This document shows, in pieces, positions 1 through 15,449 of a stretch of DNA of 64,000 bases. Within the stretch, counting starts at the first letter, position 1. The number at the start of each line of letters is the position of its first letter. Made by a program: the position numbers and the translations under genes. The notes below the pieces were generated by a model that was not told where the DNA came from, made no database searches, and was given only the letters and a program-made list of their open reading frames with translations. Origin of the DNA: Osmia lignaria lignaria (Eukaryota > Arthropoda > Insecta > Hymenoptera > Megachilidae); NCBI RefSeq assembly GCF_051020975.1, contig NC_135045.1, positions 7,194,501 to 7,258,500 of the forward strand, written 5' to 3'.

Positions 1-14
1 TGTTTGATTTACAG

Positions 15-100
15 GTTCGTGCTTAACGAAGACGAGACCCCCTTCTACAACTGGCACTTACTTGAACCAGGCAAATATTTTCAATCCGAAAGAAATCTGG
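15..100 (+). CDS. Possible internal exon of an unidentified gene (partial, window edge)
   Basis: An acceptor-like sequence TTGATTTACAG ends at base 14, and a donor-like GTATAA follows base 100. Between them the frame is open: one base, 28 codons, one base. The peptide begins FVLNEDETPFYNWHLLEPGK and looks protein-like, with aromatic and acidic residues and no low complexity. The same frame stays open to a stop at 247-249, so a terminal exon ending there is the alternative. I do not recognise the family. No neighbouring exon can be linked within the window; the rest of the gene would lie to the left. Both splice sites are inferred, so confidence is low. Confidence 0.27.
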
Positions 101-249
101 GTATAAATCAAGAGGAGAAGCTGCAACGACAAGTCGATGGTTCCGACATGCCCCCATACTCGATTCCACCAAGATCATCTGGAATAATAAATAGACTTCC
201 GAAGTTTCGTTGCAGATTATTGCGAGCGAGTATTCAAGCAGTAATTTAA

Positions 250-3200
250 GTGGAGATGGTCGAGAGGTATGCAGCGAGAAAGAGAGAACGGGAGAGAGTG
301 TCTGAGGGGTGAAAGTTATTGAGCCACGATCGGTTAGAAAATCAGATATGCCGGAGAGTTTCGCTCCTGGGAGGAAGTGGCCCAGCCGGATGTTTACTTG
401 AAACTCCAACCGCATCTACGACGGAGCTAAGTGAAGTAAGGTGGGCCGGAAGCTTCTTAAGTAAAACCATCCCCATCGTTCTCTCTCCTTTCTTCCTCGA
501 ATCGAATCAACCCATTCTGGTGGCGCATAAATCCCGCGGATGGCGTCCCGGAGATTTGTTTTCTCGTCGTACTCACGCCTGGACGAGAATAACGAAGATT
601 AATCCCGATATTCGTCACAGTTCCTACCGTCGAGGATATCCTTACGTTTCGTCGAGTCTGATCCTCGTCCACGGTACGATGGCTTTTTCAATTTCATTCG
701 CTCTATTAAAACGACAATTTTCCTTCGATCCAGTAATAATCTTTACAGTAAATTTAAAGCATTCCTCCAAGTGCTCTGATTTTGAATCGCTATTCTTGAA
801 TCAACGTACTTCTTGCCTCGTTACGTGTACGTCTGTACAAGAGACGTTGGTTTGATGGGCGAAGACGAAGACTAGCGTCTTGTAAGCTCGGCGGTATTCA
901 ATTTTACAAGCTACTCGTTATCCGAGGGAAAGGGAAAAAATTTACGGTGCGCCAGTGGTTCCATTGGTCGTGTTCCAACTGGACGGTTTTTGCTGTTTGC
1001 ACGAAATCCGAGACTGCCGATTACCTTCGCGTTGGACCTCGTCCAACTTCCCATTTTCACCAGTTTAAGGTCCACCGTGCTCATCTGCCGCTGTTTTTCT
1101 GGCCGCTTCATGAATTTGCCATCTCCTCGATCTACGAGTGGGCTTTGTAACCGCATTTGCATCTATCGTGCTCAACCGCGTGCACCCGTATAATACTGCG
1201 CGTAGACAGACCTGCTCCTCTCGTCGGTACATTGAGTCTTCAACTGATTATGGGAATATTTTATTAAGTCGCTTGATGGTTCTCGAGAAGAACGCGAAAG
1301 AAGACGGCGCGAAGAGCAATATATTTCAGTTGAAGTGTTTTTCAAATTCTACAGATTTCTTCTGTATAATTTTTCTGAAAACTTGTACGAATTTGGCAAC
1401 ACAGCTCAGTTGCTTCTTATCTTTACTTACGAACATTTTTATTTGCAGTTGTTCAAGAAAGACGTCGGTGAATCATCGATCAATCGATAACAAGGTGATT
1501 GATTTAAATTAGAAGAGATCATCTAGGAAGTTAAAGTATGTCCTTTTGAATTTATGAAAATTTAAAAGAAAATTGTATGCTCATTGATGAAAGTGTATTG
1601 ATTTAACTCACTGACGTTTAAACGAACTTCCTATAAATAGGGATGAATGAAGGCTGGAAGAAATAATTCGTAGAAGTTCTTGAACGCCCAGCGTGAATTG
1701 TACGTAGCCAGGGGCGAAACCCACGGCAGCTAGGCATTCCAAAAAGAAAATCCAATAATACACCGGTAAGTAGTAACAATGATTCTCTTTCTGGCCGGCT
1801 ACGATTGTTTCGATTTCATTGAGGCGTCCATTGAGACGGGGATCGAATGAAACGGGTCATTGGGTTGAAACAAGATTGGGAAACAGTGGAGAAAGGCGGG
1901 CTGGATATTTCATTGTGAGCCTCGAAACTTCGCCGGTCCCGTAGAAATTCGTTAATTATCATCGTCCGTGAAACGTCGCTAATTACTCTTCGCTATTGTT
2001 TCGCTACAATCCGGCATCGGGTTAGAAAGAAACTGCTGCTGACCTGCGATAGCGTATCTCTGTTCTCTCTTTTCCTTCCCCCGCAATTTTCCTCCATAAT
2101 CGCCGGCTACATAATTATCTCGTTGCGACGTTTCGCGACACGGAAAAGCGCAGTGTATCCCGTCAGATTTATTTAGCACTCCCGCCTCATCCAGTATTCT
2201 TTTTGAGAAAATCCGCAACGAATCCAAGCCGATACACGCGTTTTCTACCATCTGATTATTAATTTCTCCCTTGCATCTCGTGTTCGTTTATCGAGACTGT
2301 CCCCGTGAATAATGACGTGACGGGACGCGACACGAATGTCAGTGTCCTTGGTGGGCAGGAAGGTAAACGGGGCGAAGAGGAACCGTGAAAAATAGAAGAC
2401 GGTACCGGTTAAAATGGTCGAGCAACATTATATCGTGCAACACGGCCGTGACATAAACGCGACTGTCGGTATTTCCAATGCTATGTATGCTAGAGAGGTC
2501 TGCTTCGTCGTCGCATGGTAAATTTTTCATTACTCCCTGACGCTTTCTACGTGCGAGAAAATGACGGGGGCACTCGCGTATGAAATTGAAATACGTCTGC
2601 CGATCGAACGGCCGATCCATTTTCCGGGCTACGCTCGAGGGCCCGGCCGAGGCGAAGCTTCGCGACGCCGACGCCGACGCCACGTAAAAATGACATTGGA
2701 TCACTAGTTTTCATTGCATTCGGCATCGACACTTTCCCTGTGCACGCTCTTGGCTAGCCATTCGCGATCATTCTCGTAGAAAGTAGCTGATATTTTTTAT
2801 AGAAACATGTCTTGTGGATAAAATAGAAAAAGATCGGTTCGAAAGGTCGGTTCGCGAAAACGTTGCCACGTGCATGCGAGATTAAGTTGGAAAATAAGGT
2901 ATTTTCTTGGAAAGGGTTTCTCGCTGAAGATTGATATCGCGTTCGGAAGTTTGTTCGGAAGCGTGAACGTGAAGGCTCGACCGCGCCGGCTTCTATTTTC
3001 ATTCACGTTTCCTGTATTTCGCACGAAATTGAAACGTCGAAACGCGCGCCGTTCACCGGATATGATTTATATCGAGCATTTATGGAGTCTGGAGGTTTCT
3101 GATCGTTTCTTTACAAGTTGCAGCTTAAAAAAGAACGAAGGTAAAGCTTTCTTCGATTCTTTCTTCGATACTTTTGGTTATAACTCGTGTTACCTTGCGT

Positions 3201-6200
3201 TCGTTTTGCTCCCTTTCACCTGATCGTACATCTTTCATCGCGCGGATGATTTCGTCTTCGTTTTCCGATTTACATGCTTCTGATAGGAATCGTTTCCTCG
3301 AACGTTTCCGAGCGTAGAGGCCAGCATTTCGGCAGAGAGTCCACTGTCTTCGTGGGTTCGACGAGTAAAATCAGGCCACGAACGGTTACGAGCAGATTTC
3401 CACGAGATAGTCGGTCGTCCTCCTCTTTTTCCAGCTTTCCTCTTTCGCTCAATTTCATCTAACGGCCTTGCTCACGTCGAGAATTACTTCCTGGGAATCT
3501 TCGAAAATGATGACCCCCACGGAATTCCGAGGGAAAGCTTCGACTCGGCGAAGCGGTATCGCTCGGATTCTCTTCCACCTTCGTTCGATTAACACGCCGC
3601 ATTTAATTTCGTCCAGGTTTCTCGTTTCTTTCAACCGCCCGGCCGACAGGAAACAGCCGGGAACAATGACAGTTTCGTAGTTTCAGCGACGTTGTTTTGC
3701 ATTGGAACTCGAAAAACCCGGACCCTTTCAACGGCCTCGTGTTCCCCATTAATTATTTATATTCAATTAAAAGTTTTTGCTCATGTTCCAAGAGTGCAGG
3801 GTAAACGTTTCGATTAACTCCACTACCGGCTAAATAAAAGCCGCCCCCGTTGCTGAAGGGTGCCTTGTGAGCGTATTAAGCCCATTGTACTCGTGCTTGC
3901 AGCGAATCGAACGGTAAGAGAGAGAGAAAGAGAGAAAAGAATGGGTATTGCGTAAATACGGGGAACGAGAGTCGTTCAATCGACGTGCCCTATGTTAATC
4001 AGATGGAACCGGTCTGTTTGAACGATCAATCTTGTTTGAACGGTAAAAATGGTGCCATTTTGACAGATGAAAGATTACGTCAATATCATACAAATTCTAG
4101 ATCATTAAACTAAACGTCCCTATATAAAATAAATAATGCTATATTTCTAATTTTAAAAAAATGAAAATTATTTTGCTCTAAAAACTTGAAAAAATAACGT
4201 TAGGTTTAATCGTTTAACCTTGAGCAGAATATATTTCTTCTCTAGACACTTTTCACTAGGAATAAAATAATTACTTGAGATGCTAAGTTATGGTGAGTCA
4301 CCCTGAACGGTGCACCCTATTTGAGAAAACAGCGTTCGTGAAGGGAGGCACGTTTCCATTTTATCTTCTGCCATATCGTTCCAGTCCAGAAAAAGAAGAA
4401 TGATGCTGATTGTGAGTAAGAATCACGAAGGGTGGGCGAAACGAAGGGTTAACTCGGAGATACTTCGAAGTTAATTGAATGCTGGATAAACAAGTCTAGC
4501 AGTGTCGTCAATAACTCGCTAAACGCTCGGTTCTTTAATTAAAATGTTACTGCCAGGGAGGATCTTGTTTTCTAGCTTCCAAGTTATTTACATTTTCGTC
4601 TACGTAAAAGTGTAATCTGTTCATGCTTAATTACTGAATATATTTTTCTAATATAAAATAACGTCGAATCTATTCATTATGGATATTCGTAATTAAAATT
4701 TGAACCCACATATTTAACAGTGTAATTTGATAGCGATTTCCTTCTAATTTAAAGAAGGAGATTAATTTAAGCAAATGAAGATCTCGTATCTTAAGATTTC
4801 ACGCAAAAATGAATAAAAACTAAGCTCTCACACGATCGGGCGTAAAATAACCGAAAGTAAAGGGACGTAAAGTGTGTCGAGCGTGAATCGTGAAACGTTC
4901 GAATAAAATTTTACACGCAACCCTCTCCGCACGAAGTTCGAGAGGGCAATCGGTTGTCATGGCCGTTTCGAGGAAGGTAAAGAAAACATTGCTCCGAATC
5001 CGATGAAGATTCCTCGACTTGGCAACGCCAGCCAACTCGATGGCTGTCCGAAACCGCAAGGGATCGTGGAGCCAGAACGGAAGGAAAATTTGACGTTAGC
5101 CGGCGATTCGCATCGATCGCCGTTAGTTAGAAGTTAGTGGAAACCGCAGGGTCAAGCGTCGTCGAGCTTTTCGCTGCAAGTCTTGGCTGCTCTAAGTCAA
5201 TCGAAAACGACGCTCCTCTATATTATAAACTTTGCATCGTACGGAATGTTGCATGTCAGATGAAAGAACGATCGCTTCAGGTTGAAACTGTCGAATCGTC
5301 GAAAATAACGACGATCTTTAGGAGTTACTATCCGAACATGACAATTTCCAACAAGTTACGAGAGCTTTCAAAAGTTTTCACCGGATTATCGACAGAACTG
5401 TAGTTCGTCTATTTATAGTATATCGCTACTGTTCGAATTTTAGAGCTAGTTCAATTTAGATGATAGCGAGTTGTGCGCTAAACTGTTTCGCAAAGTTTGT
5501 AACCGCGATAACGGTATGTCCATCTGGAGAGCGATAAACTGAGATTTATCCTGTAATGGAATGTGCTGGTTCAGATGTGAAAGAAAGAAGAGAATTACAA
5601 GAGCAAACGTTTTGTCCGAATTTACTTAATGAAACTTCTTTTCATATATAAAAATCTTACGGTAGAATCAGTATCAACAATAACTGCGATTCGTAAAATT
5701 ACACCGTTCTTCTACTCTTTTCTCCTCTATTCCGCTTTCATTTGAAGAAAAAATCTATCCCTTTGGTAAAATCAGAGACGGAAATAAGGAAAACGCGGAG
5801 GGTGCTTTCATTAAGGATTGAAGAAAAGAAAACGAAAGAACTGTTTCAGCAGAACGCTAGGCAAACATGGAAAACCTGTAACAGAGACGAGTTGCAAAAG
5901 GGGGATGATGGTAAATCGTGCGATTTCCCGGCTCGTCTAACTAGAAAATTTACATAATATTCAGGAATCTGTGTTACAAGGTAAAGATGGTAGTTAAACG
6001 AAATAGAAGGCTGCATACGTCATTGTCTTGTAACATTCCTTCCAGCCGTTTTATCCCTTTCCCAATTTAATTCTTTATTCCCGCGGCTGCACCGCGGTAG
6101 ACCGGGCCCTTTGTCGCTTTTCACCTTTCCTTTTGCGCTCACACTTTTCATAGTACTCCCACGCGATGCTTTTGTACTATGAGTAATTAAAACATTTTGG

Positions 6201-9200
6201 CCGGACTATGAGGGCGAGAGTTCTTTGAGCTTTAAACGCAGCAGAAAATTCATCCTTCGCTGCCCTTACCCCGCCTCTTCCTGCATTTTCTCTATGTTCA
6301 CCACTCGTTCTCTCTTTCTCTCGTTCTTTATATGCGGGTTCATGAAAGGATCCACGCACACTGTACAGAAACAAAACTCTTCGTTGAAATGATAAAAGCA
6401 GAGAGTGTCCAGCAGAGAGCTACCGGTTGAGCTTGCGCGCTTTCAACCCCCTGTGTTGCCTTTTTAAGCGTCACTATTTTGTTAAGCAACCGAGCACCCT
6501 TCGGAAATTGTTGGATTGTTTCTATTGTTTCGACCGTTTCGTCCTCCTCTTCGTTTCTTTCACGCCACTTTTCTCTTGTCCATCGAAAAACGTAGAATTT
6601 CAGTTTCCTTGTTTCTGCTCGCTGGTTCAAGCGATTTTCGACGAATCGCTTTTCGATACCGTAATTGAATAATTGAGAGAGCAAAAAAGGTATCGAAAAA
6701 CATACGTCACTGTTAATTCTATTCGTTGAATTTATACGGCGCGAAAACGTGTTAACGAATTTACCAGGAAATTAAAATCAAAAAGAAGATATACGTTATC
6801 GGTTGTTCGGCCGAAACGATAAATCGTGGCGATCCGAAACGTCGGCGCAATAAAAACACGGACTGTATCGCGGGAAACTGGTCGACAAACCTTTTTCCAG
6901 CACATTTTTGAACCCTTTGCTTCCGTAACGAACGCGAACAAAAAGCACAATCGTCCCGGAGCGATGCAAACGGGAAGCGGAGCTCGCAAACAACCTTTGA
7001 ACGAACGAATTTTGTCCAAGAATTATAATGCGTGCCAACGAAACGATCTCTTGAAAAGCAAAATAAAACAAAGAAAGGAACAAAGAGCCAGAGAAACGCC
7101 ACGATTTCTTCGCACCGGTGCACAGCTTCCAAAGGGATGTTTGACAAGAATAGCGCGTGATCAAGGAAGGAAAAAAAGCACACGCCACCTTGTACGCTTT
7201 ATTCCCTGAGGGATTGTAGCGACATAAATAGAAACACGCTGCGAAAACGAATAATTCTCGCTCGATTCGTGTAGCTCGTCACGTAGCAACAGGAACAAGG
7301 ATGAAACGCAGCCGTCGGAGCTAATTAAAGATTTCCTTGGTTCTCTTGGACGAGCCGCTTTAATTCTCCTGCAAGTATCCTCGGCGAGTTGGTACGATAA
7401 TACGAAGGGGCGGTTGCAACAGGGCATCTTTTTCGTGGGAAAACAACAAAACACGAGTTGATTAATAGTGGGTGCTGCACCGTGTAGATCTTAGAATCCT
7501 GTGTGTCTGTGTGTACCTCTGTCTTTCTCTCTTTCCTGAAACCACTTGCTTCTTCCTGTCTCCATTCCTTACACCGATCCTTTCTCATCTTTGCTCCTTC
7601 TCTACGTTCTATCAAAACTATTTATCATTCGAACGTTTCCGTGTGTTATCAATTTCACCAACTCTAACGACTGAGCACCGGCGGGGCTTCGTAATTTTTT
7701 AAGACACCTCCGACCGTATGTGTAACAAATGGCTCGTGTCTGACACATCACGGACCGATACTACTTGCGCGCTACTTATGTGCCGGCTCGGCCACTTCTC
7801 GTGTCGAACATCTGTAAACACCGAGAAGGTATTTTTAGTATTGTTGAGAATTGTTAATTGTAATAGGAGAATGATACTGCAGGTACTATTTTAATTTTAA
7901 AGACGATATTCTGGTTGTTAGTTTATCTCAAGGTGTTAAAAATTTAAGCCGCACGATAAATGTAGATCGCCTTTAATATGATTTAGAATCAAGGAAATAA
8001 TTTTCAAAAATTAATGATGTTATTCTAATTATGGAAATTTAGGTTATTATCTTGAAAACTGATATTTTAAGTGTAGGCTTGTACATTTCTAGAATAACAT
8101 TTGTAATTTTCGTGTTAAAGTTCAATAACGTCATAACTTCAACTTTTCACCGACGGTGTACTAAAAGGTTTTCTTAATTTATTAGCTGTTTGTATTCGTC
8201 TAAGAAATAATCAGTGTCTAACACGAGAAATACTAGCGTACATACGTTCGTTGTTTCTTCGGTAGAGTTTGTGGTTTTCGTGCTGAGGGTCTATGAACTC
8301 AGAAAAGATTCGTTCAAGCGAAGAAACGTCGGCTAGGATAAGGAAACAATTTCAAAGGTATTCTGACGTTTGCCACGCTGCCAGCGGCATCCTAGTTTTA
8401 AAAGGAAGATACCGAATTGTTACTTCGCCTGGCAGTCTTGACGGTCATAAATTTTAAGGTTCGCGCTTTTCGAAACTTTCTGAAATTTTGTGAGAGGTAA
8501 GATTTATTCAAATGAATACAGGATTGCGTTTAGTACAGTTTTTTGATTGATACAAATTATTTTACAAATGACTTTTATCATTCATCTTTTAATTTTCGAA
8601 CGAACTGAAAGTGAAAAATGTAATCAGAAGATAGGGTCAAAGAAATTGCTTTTATTTCTTCAGAAATAATAACGTGTGTTCTTATCACGATGATTACATC
8701 AGTGCATCTATCATGTGCACGCTGTTCCTGCCTGTTCAGTTAGGAAAACGATCGATGTGTAAAAGGAACGGACAAATCCGTCCCTGAATCGCTAGGGAAA
8801 AGGGATAATCGTAAAGTAAACTGAATGTATGGCTACTTGCGTCGACAAAACATTTCACGATTCGGTGGTATTCGATAAAGCAAGCGTAGCAGAACGGCAA
8901 GGAGGATTTTTCCCGTTGAATTTTCAAGGAATTCTACCTCTGGCCAGCTAAGAACTGTCGTCAAAGTTCGCCCAGTTCTCCATCCTTCGAGATCTCCTTG
9001 ATTCTGACTGAATTCTTCGCGGCAAAGATATTCATAGCACGCCGCAATTGGCCAGACCAATTCCATTACTCCCCGAACTGAGGGATTGCCGCCAGCCGGA
9101 CCACCAAAGTATGTAACACTTTTGGAAATTGAAATCTCCCAAACTGGAAGCTACTTTCGAGTTTCGAGCAGTATTTGCTCGCGGACTTCGCCACGGACTT

Positions 9201-12200
9201 ACGTGACTGAAAATCCATCGAAAATCCATTCTTCCCGAGAAACAATCATCCTTAAACCTTCTGATCCGACCCTTTTACAAGCTCGGTACTACCGTCTACA
9301 ATTTTTAGAATTTTGAGCTGTTTATTTGTAATCATAGTCAACGTTAAAGATATTAATTTTCATTAATGTCTAATTGGTAATTCCTTTGACGATTCAATTG
9401 CGGAATTTGATCAGGAATTGAAATTCCTGTAAGTGGATAAAAACGGACATCAAACAGCATTGAACAGCGGCAGCATTGTAGGTGTTACCTCAGTCGGAAG
9501 ACTGGATACCCGGACTTTACGAATACACGAATACGTCGATGAAAGTACGTGTACATGTTCCGCGTGCATTAGGGTGATCGATGATACTCGACGTCGAGCG
9601 ACCGGCTGGTTGGTCAAGTACATGCATCAGCTGCAATTGCGATTCGGATTTCGATGAACGTTCGACAGTCGACTCGAAATCGTGTAGAAAGAGACGATGC
9701 TCAGAGTCGTATGACGGATTAACCCTTTAATCACGGTCAGGTTTGACTGAAAATTTTACTCCGTATACGAGGTGTCAATTAGCGCTGGTTAATTGAAGTT
9801 CTTGGAAAACACAAGGTACCGTACTCTGTCGTTCCATTATAGCCACCCTGTATTTCGTACGAATTTAAAGTTTAGAATCTTCTTTAATATTCTTCACCTT
9901 CATGAAATGTATACCGATACAGACAGCCTTTACAGTTGGCAATCCACTCCAAATCAAAAACGCATAAAATCTTAAATTAGTGAGAATAGAGTGTAAGTGT
10001 TGCGTTCTCGATTCGTGCATAAAATTTATAACTCTCGTTATGCGAGGCAACGGTGCACAGAACGCGAACGGTCGTAATAGGATGCATCTGTTTTCATTCT
10101 GTTGCGTTCATCTCGAGTTTACTTCACTTTCTGCTTGAAAATTTATAATAGCCTCGGAAAATATTGAGCTCCGGCGTGTATGCAAGTACACGCGTGTTTG
10201 TATATTAATGTTACGTTACCACGGTAAAATTTATTCGACATTTGTTCCCTGCCCGAGATTCTACAAATAGGTATATGTTTTATACCTTTCATGTGTTCCG
10301 ACTGGAATTATGTTTATAGTTTAATTACCGTATACCGAACTTATTTTGCATTGTTAATTACCTTAATTGTAACTTTACCTTTGGAATGTTTATTATTTGT
10401 ATATATGAGGAAATTCGACCAATCCTATTAATTTAGTATTAACTTTAAATGAATTAGATCGACTCTCTTGATTGAGGTGTGTAAAAAAAAATAATGGCAT
10501 GTAGGGATTCATTGTGGTAATTATAATTAAAAATTGAATCGTTCACCCTCTCTCGACGGATCAACTTTCGTTTTATTCATTGGATATCCTCGACTTTTCA
10601 ATTTTAGAGCATTTCGCAATTGACCATCGCAGAACACATCATCGTTAAGTTTTCCCATGTGACTCCTGTCTGTCAATTTCTTGGACAAATGCAGGCACGA
10701 AGTGGCGCCAGCGCGACACATTCTCACTACCGACATTCACGACGTTGTCCGTCGAGGTGAATGATCCAATGTGAATTTGGCACGTAAATATTGCTGCTCC
10801 ACGACAAATGGATATGTAGGCCAACAGCTCGTCAGGGGAGGATCGTATCATTAATGCGATGGTACGGACCAGGGACATGCCGGATAATTAATATTAACGG
10901 CGCAGGCTTCGGTGTAATTACAATTAAATAACATCCCCGTAATTAACAGTATTGTATCGTGGCGGATAGCTGCATATAAGTCCTCGTTCTTGTTTTGTTG
11001 TTGTTGACGATCTCAGTGTTTAGTGGATTTCGATATCTTACGAACATTTTGAAAATAATATTAGAATTATAGCATTAATTAGTTGTAAAATTTAACGAAT
11101 CTGAGATTATTTTATATTTTTTCTAAATTGCTTGATAAAATATTAATATTCTGTAATTTTTTTGATTAGAATTAGAACCCAAATCTATTACTCTGTTTTT
11201 AGAGAACTGAAAGCTTTAACCGAAAAGCACAAAAGCGTTGCATTTTTGCGTTATATAAGGGGAGAAGGTAAAAGTTCGAGACGTCGCGACACGGGGGTGA
11301 AATCGTTCGAAAAAATTGTATAAAAGTTCTCGGTACTGGTGGCGCGAGTTTTCAACGGCAGCAAATGCACGCAATTTGAAAATGTAGAAGTTCTTGGTGG
11401 CGGTAATGCGTTGCTCGAAAAACTGTAAACACTTAGCTCCTTTCAAGACATAAAAGCACGTGAATTTTTCGCTTTATTTGTTCATCAGTGCGAGACTCCC
11501 GTCAACAGCTTTCAAAATCGTTAACGTCGTTGTTGCAGTTGCCATTCTCTTCCTTTCAGCCGCTTTATTACTTTTACTGATGGAACTTAATACTTCTAAT
11601 CAAGAAAACAAAGAAACGTGTGCTCGTATTCATTTTTCTTTCTTTCACTGTAACGTTTCTCAGTGTAAACTCGCGGAAAATAATCGTAGAAAAGAAAAAG
11701 AAAAGAATTATTTAAAGACAATCGAGCATCGCTATGCTATAATAGCAATAAATTTTTGGAAAACTGTACCCCGAGTTTTCAGCGTATTTCCCGTGGAATA
11801 TTTTGCAGAAAAGCTTTACGACAAGCCTAAAGGTGTTACGCAACGAAATAGCAGAGAGAAAGAAAGAGGTTTAATTTTGAAAAGAAAAAAGAACCGTGAA
11901 ATCTGGGACACAGGTTAAATTTTTTGTTGCTTGTCCCGAGACTTAAATTACCTTTTTAAAAAGATTCGAAAGATTTTTAAAGTGACTCGACCTATATCCC
12001 TCAACGAGATAAAAAGTACGGAAAGGTTCTAAAAAATTCTCCTGTACTGCACAGCACGGACAGATGTAGCTGCGGGAGAAATCCATTACCTTCAGATTGA
12101 ACAAGAAAATATTTAAATTTAAATGGATCTGAAAAATGATTGTAGGGAGAAGGGAAATACTAAGCTTTTTGAAGCAAATGCATTCCACCTTTTATGCCAA

Positions 12201-15200
12201 ATTGAAGCTTTAATTTTGTACAAAATACTTGAACAATAGTAAGAGCAATAAACAGAGCAATACAACCTAATACAAACCTAATCACAGGCTATCAAACGGA
12301 TCATAGAATTACGTTATCCATGTTATTCAAGAATTATCGTCCAATTGATGTCATAATCTAGTAATTACTCATCTTGGTAAATGGACACGATCACTGTTGA
12401 TGGCCATTCCATCGGATGGTTTCGCGTGTTAATACATTACACACCTTCTTCTTGGGGCAATTTCAACAGCGGCATGAACGGGCATCCCTCACGAAGTATA
12501 ACGTGGCGTGACCGCATAAATATCCCGATGAAGGTTTATTACTTCAATAATGCATATCAAAGTCGGGATGAAGGGCATAGGTAACGAGATTGCGGAAAGG
12601 AAAGGAGAGAAGGTTGTCTGAGGCGAGGCCGGTGAATACATGCTTCTTGTTTAAGCATTTTCCCGGCTCGAAGCAAACCATGACGTCGTTAGAAAGGATG
12701 CTTCGAAGAAGATCGAAACCGCAATCCGTTCGTCTTAGAATGCACCATTATCGTGAGACGGGCATAGTTGAGATAGCTATTGTCGCGATAACGATGTCGG
12801 TCCTGGATGACGAGTGCCATTGAATCAGATCCTCGATACAGATTCTAATATAGTCACAGGTGAATGCTATTATCCGTCGATACGTCGCTCCAATCTACAA
12901 TATACATTCACGCACCACGACAGCAACGATGCACCCCCATAAATACGTTATAACTCTGTTCGGTGAATATTCTTTTTCAATAGGAGATTTCAAGCAATCG
13001 TGATTGGAATCGTTTATTACAACATTTATCTTTGGTTCTGTTAAATTTAAAGGAATCTTTGAATATCGGTGTAGAAATAGTAACATTTAGAGATTGATGG
13101 ATTACTTAGGTATAATTTTAACCGTTTCAATTTCAATTTCAAATGCTTCAATTTCTCGAGTGCATTCCACGTTTCTATTTTAATCATCCTCATATCGTCT
13201 TCTTCTTAAATGAAAATTATACCCATCGAGACGAAATCGTTGATTTATTCATCAAAGCAACATCAAGATTATTCCATCCTGGGAAAGACTGAAAGTGACT
13301 CATACCTTCCCTCTTTTTTATCGATTTGCCGAAGAAATTACTCTAACACGGTATCTCGTGATAGTTCGTTCTCGCCAAAGTGAGAGAATTATGCGTTTGC
13401 GTTCTATGAAAGGCCAACTAGCAGTTTCAGGAGCTCCTTTCGGCTCTTGTCATTTGTCTTCCTCCGAGATAGAACCAAAGTTTCAAAGAGCTCTCCAAGT
13501 TGCATCCCAGGCGGTTACCGGAGAACGTCTCCTTAAATTTTCCCGTTGTAGGAATTAATGGCAAGGAGTAATTTGTAAAATCTTTGTTAACCTCTCGTAA
13601 AATCCACCGAAATCTATGTTTAGATAGTTGACTATGAACGAATGGGACTAATCAGGGTGTAATTCTTTTCTATCATAATTAATCCACGATCGATGGGGAA
13701 TCAATCCTGGTCTGGATCTACAAAAAATGTAGCATTCAAACCTCGAGAAAACAAAATTTGTATATATTGGAAAAGTAATATCGAGGAATACATAATTATA
13801 TTATCTAATTCGTAATTCAATTTTCTCACAAATGCTCGCTATTAGTTTCCTTTTCAAACTACCCGACTTCCGCGTTGCCGTATGCAACTGTACTTGACAG
13901 TTGCAGGTTTACCGACCAGGTCAAAGGTTACAAAGGTCTTTCGTAATTAAATACTAGTTCAAAGACCACCACTGTCGCTGTGTTGTGTACACGAAATTTG
14001 TTCGCAATTAATTTCTCTGCTTCCGCAATTTTATTACCTGGTTTCGAGTGTCTCTTAATAAATCTCATACGAATTTCTTTCTACTTCTCTTGCATTATTT
14101 TATGAAACAATAAATATCCGAATGTTATTCAAAATTTTCAAATAATAAAAATTAACTTTTTTTAGTATACAATTTTTTAAATGATACTCAAGGAAGCTTT
14201 GTAGTTTCGTTTCCCTCAATGATCCCAATTTCTGTTGCATAATTGTAACTTACAATTATTAACTTGTTGGCAAGCACATTAATCAATGTAAAACGAGGCA
14301 CACCGCGGCAAACTATTGTACTTTATGCCACGCATGTGGCTCGTTAAGAACCCGTTAACATAATAGGCTGTAGCTTAGGAAAGCAGGTACAGCTATACAT
14401 TCCAGGAACACACGATACCAAAAATTATATTCAAACAACAATTTTAATTAAAATGCATAACAGAAGAAACTCGTACTCGGGTAGTTTATATTAAGCATTT
14501 TAATAACTGCATGGACTGTAATATTTTTAAATGAATGTAATATTGAAATGTACACAGGGAGGTGAAGGCTATAATTATAAATTACAAGATCAATTTTTTC
14601 GGTAGATGGGAGTGTTTGTGGAAACGATAAAAGGGTTTCAGAATAGGAGATAGCGAAATTATTGGATCGGTAGTGAAACACCTGGATTCACGGGTTCAGG
14701 TGGTCTTGAGAATCTCTGCGACCAATCTTCCCTTTTTCCGTACGGAATCGTCATTTAAGAGGTTTCCAATGAGAAGCAATCTTCCCTTATACGCGAAAGC
14801 AATCATCGATGTTATTTATTTTTATACAAAACAAATTATTCAATCTGCTTCTCTTTAATTAAGCATAATACTGCATTAAACTGTAAATAAACTTAGCAGA
14901 ATTTGTATTAATCCATGCAACGTATTAATAGAACAGAGACTATGCAAAATATGTTCGATAACATCGTCATCTTTCTACAAAACACTTACTTAGTCATTGG
15001 GAAGGAATGCAGGTAGTTTAGTTGATTTGAGAAATGTACAAACGCTAGGTATCTCTGCCTAAGACAGATTGGACGAGAACTATGCCACAATTACACACTA
15101 AACAGTCAAGAATTTATATCTGTGTAATAGAGATTCCTTCAGATTCCACAGCTTCCAACTGGAAACGCGTAGCAGCGACAGATTATGCTGAAATATCAGC

Positions 15201-15400
15201 GGTTGTTTTAGATGGTTAATTAAGACTACATAGAGGAAACTACATCTGACAGAATTACAGCTAAATAGAATTATTATAATAAATTAAAAATTGTCTTTTG
15301 ATATTGATTCTATTTTTCGAGAGATACCAGAATGTATATTTTTTTGTTTATTCTAACAATAAGTTTAATTTGAATAGGAATGAGTATAACATCGTGTTCA
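250..15400. other. Gene-free stretch, no supported feature
   Basis: About 15 kb of mixed AT-rich sequence. Open frames here (the longest is 178 codons, at 319-855) overlap frames on the other strand, lack family motifs and are not bounded by convincing splice sites. Short low-complexity runs occur, for example a purine GA run near 3913-3940 and repeated AATTTC near 13128-13160. It may be intergenic or a large intron of a gene lying to the left; the sequence alone does not decide. Confidence 0.6.
3913..3940. repeat. GA-rich purine tract
   Basis: A 28 bp run made almost only of G and A, mostly GAGAGA/GAAAGA. Simple-sequence repeat; in insects such runs can bind GAGA-type factors, but nothing here shows that. 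Confidence 0.55.
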
Positions 15401-15449
15401 AGTATAAAAAAAATTTGTTGAAATAAAGACTGCAATGGGATGATGACAA

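Noticed and set aside
319..855. 178-codon plus-strand open frame, the longest in the window
   Set aside because: No domain, no splice or promoter context, and a competing frame on the other strand; its composition fits chance openness.
10970..11020. Possible TATA (ATATAAG) and TCAGTG initiator pair
   Set aside because: Spacing is about 40 bp, too long, and no coding sequence follows.
11460..11918. 152-codon frame with a hydrophobic N-terminal segment
   Set aside because: The hydrophobic stretch suggested a membrane protein, but the rest is Lys/Arg-rich without any family pattern, and there is no promoter or splice support.
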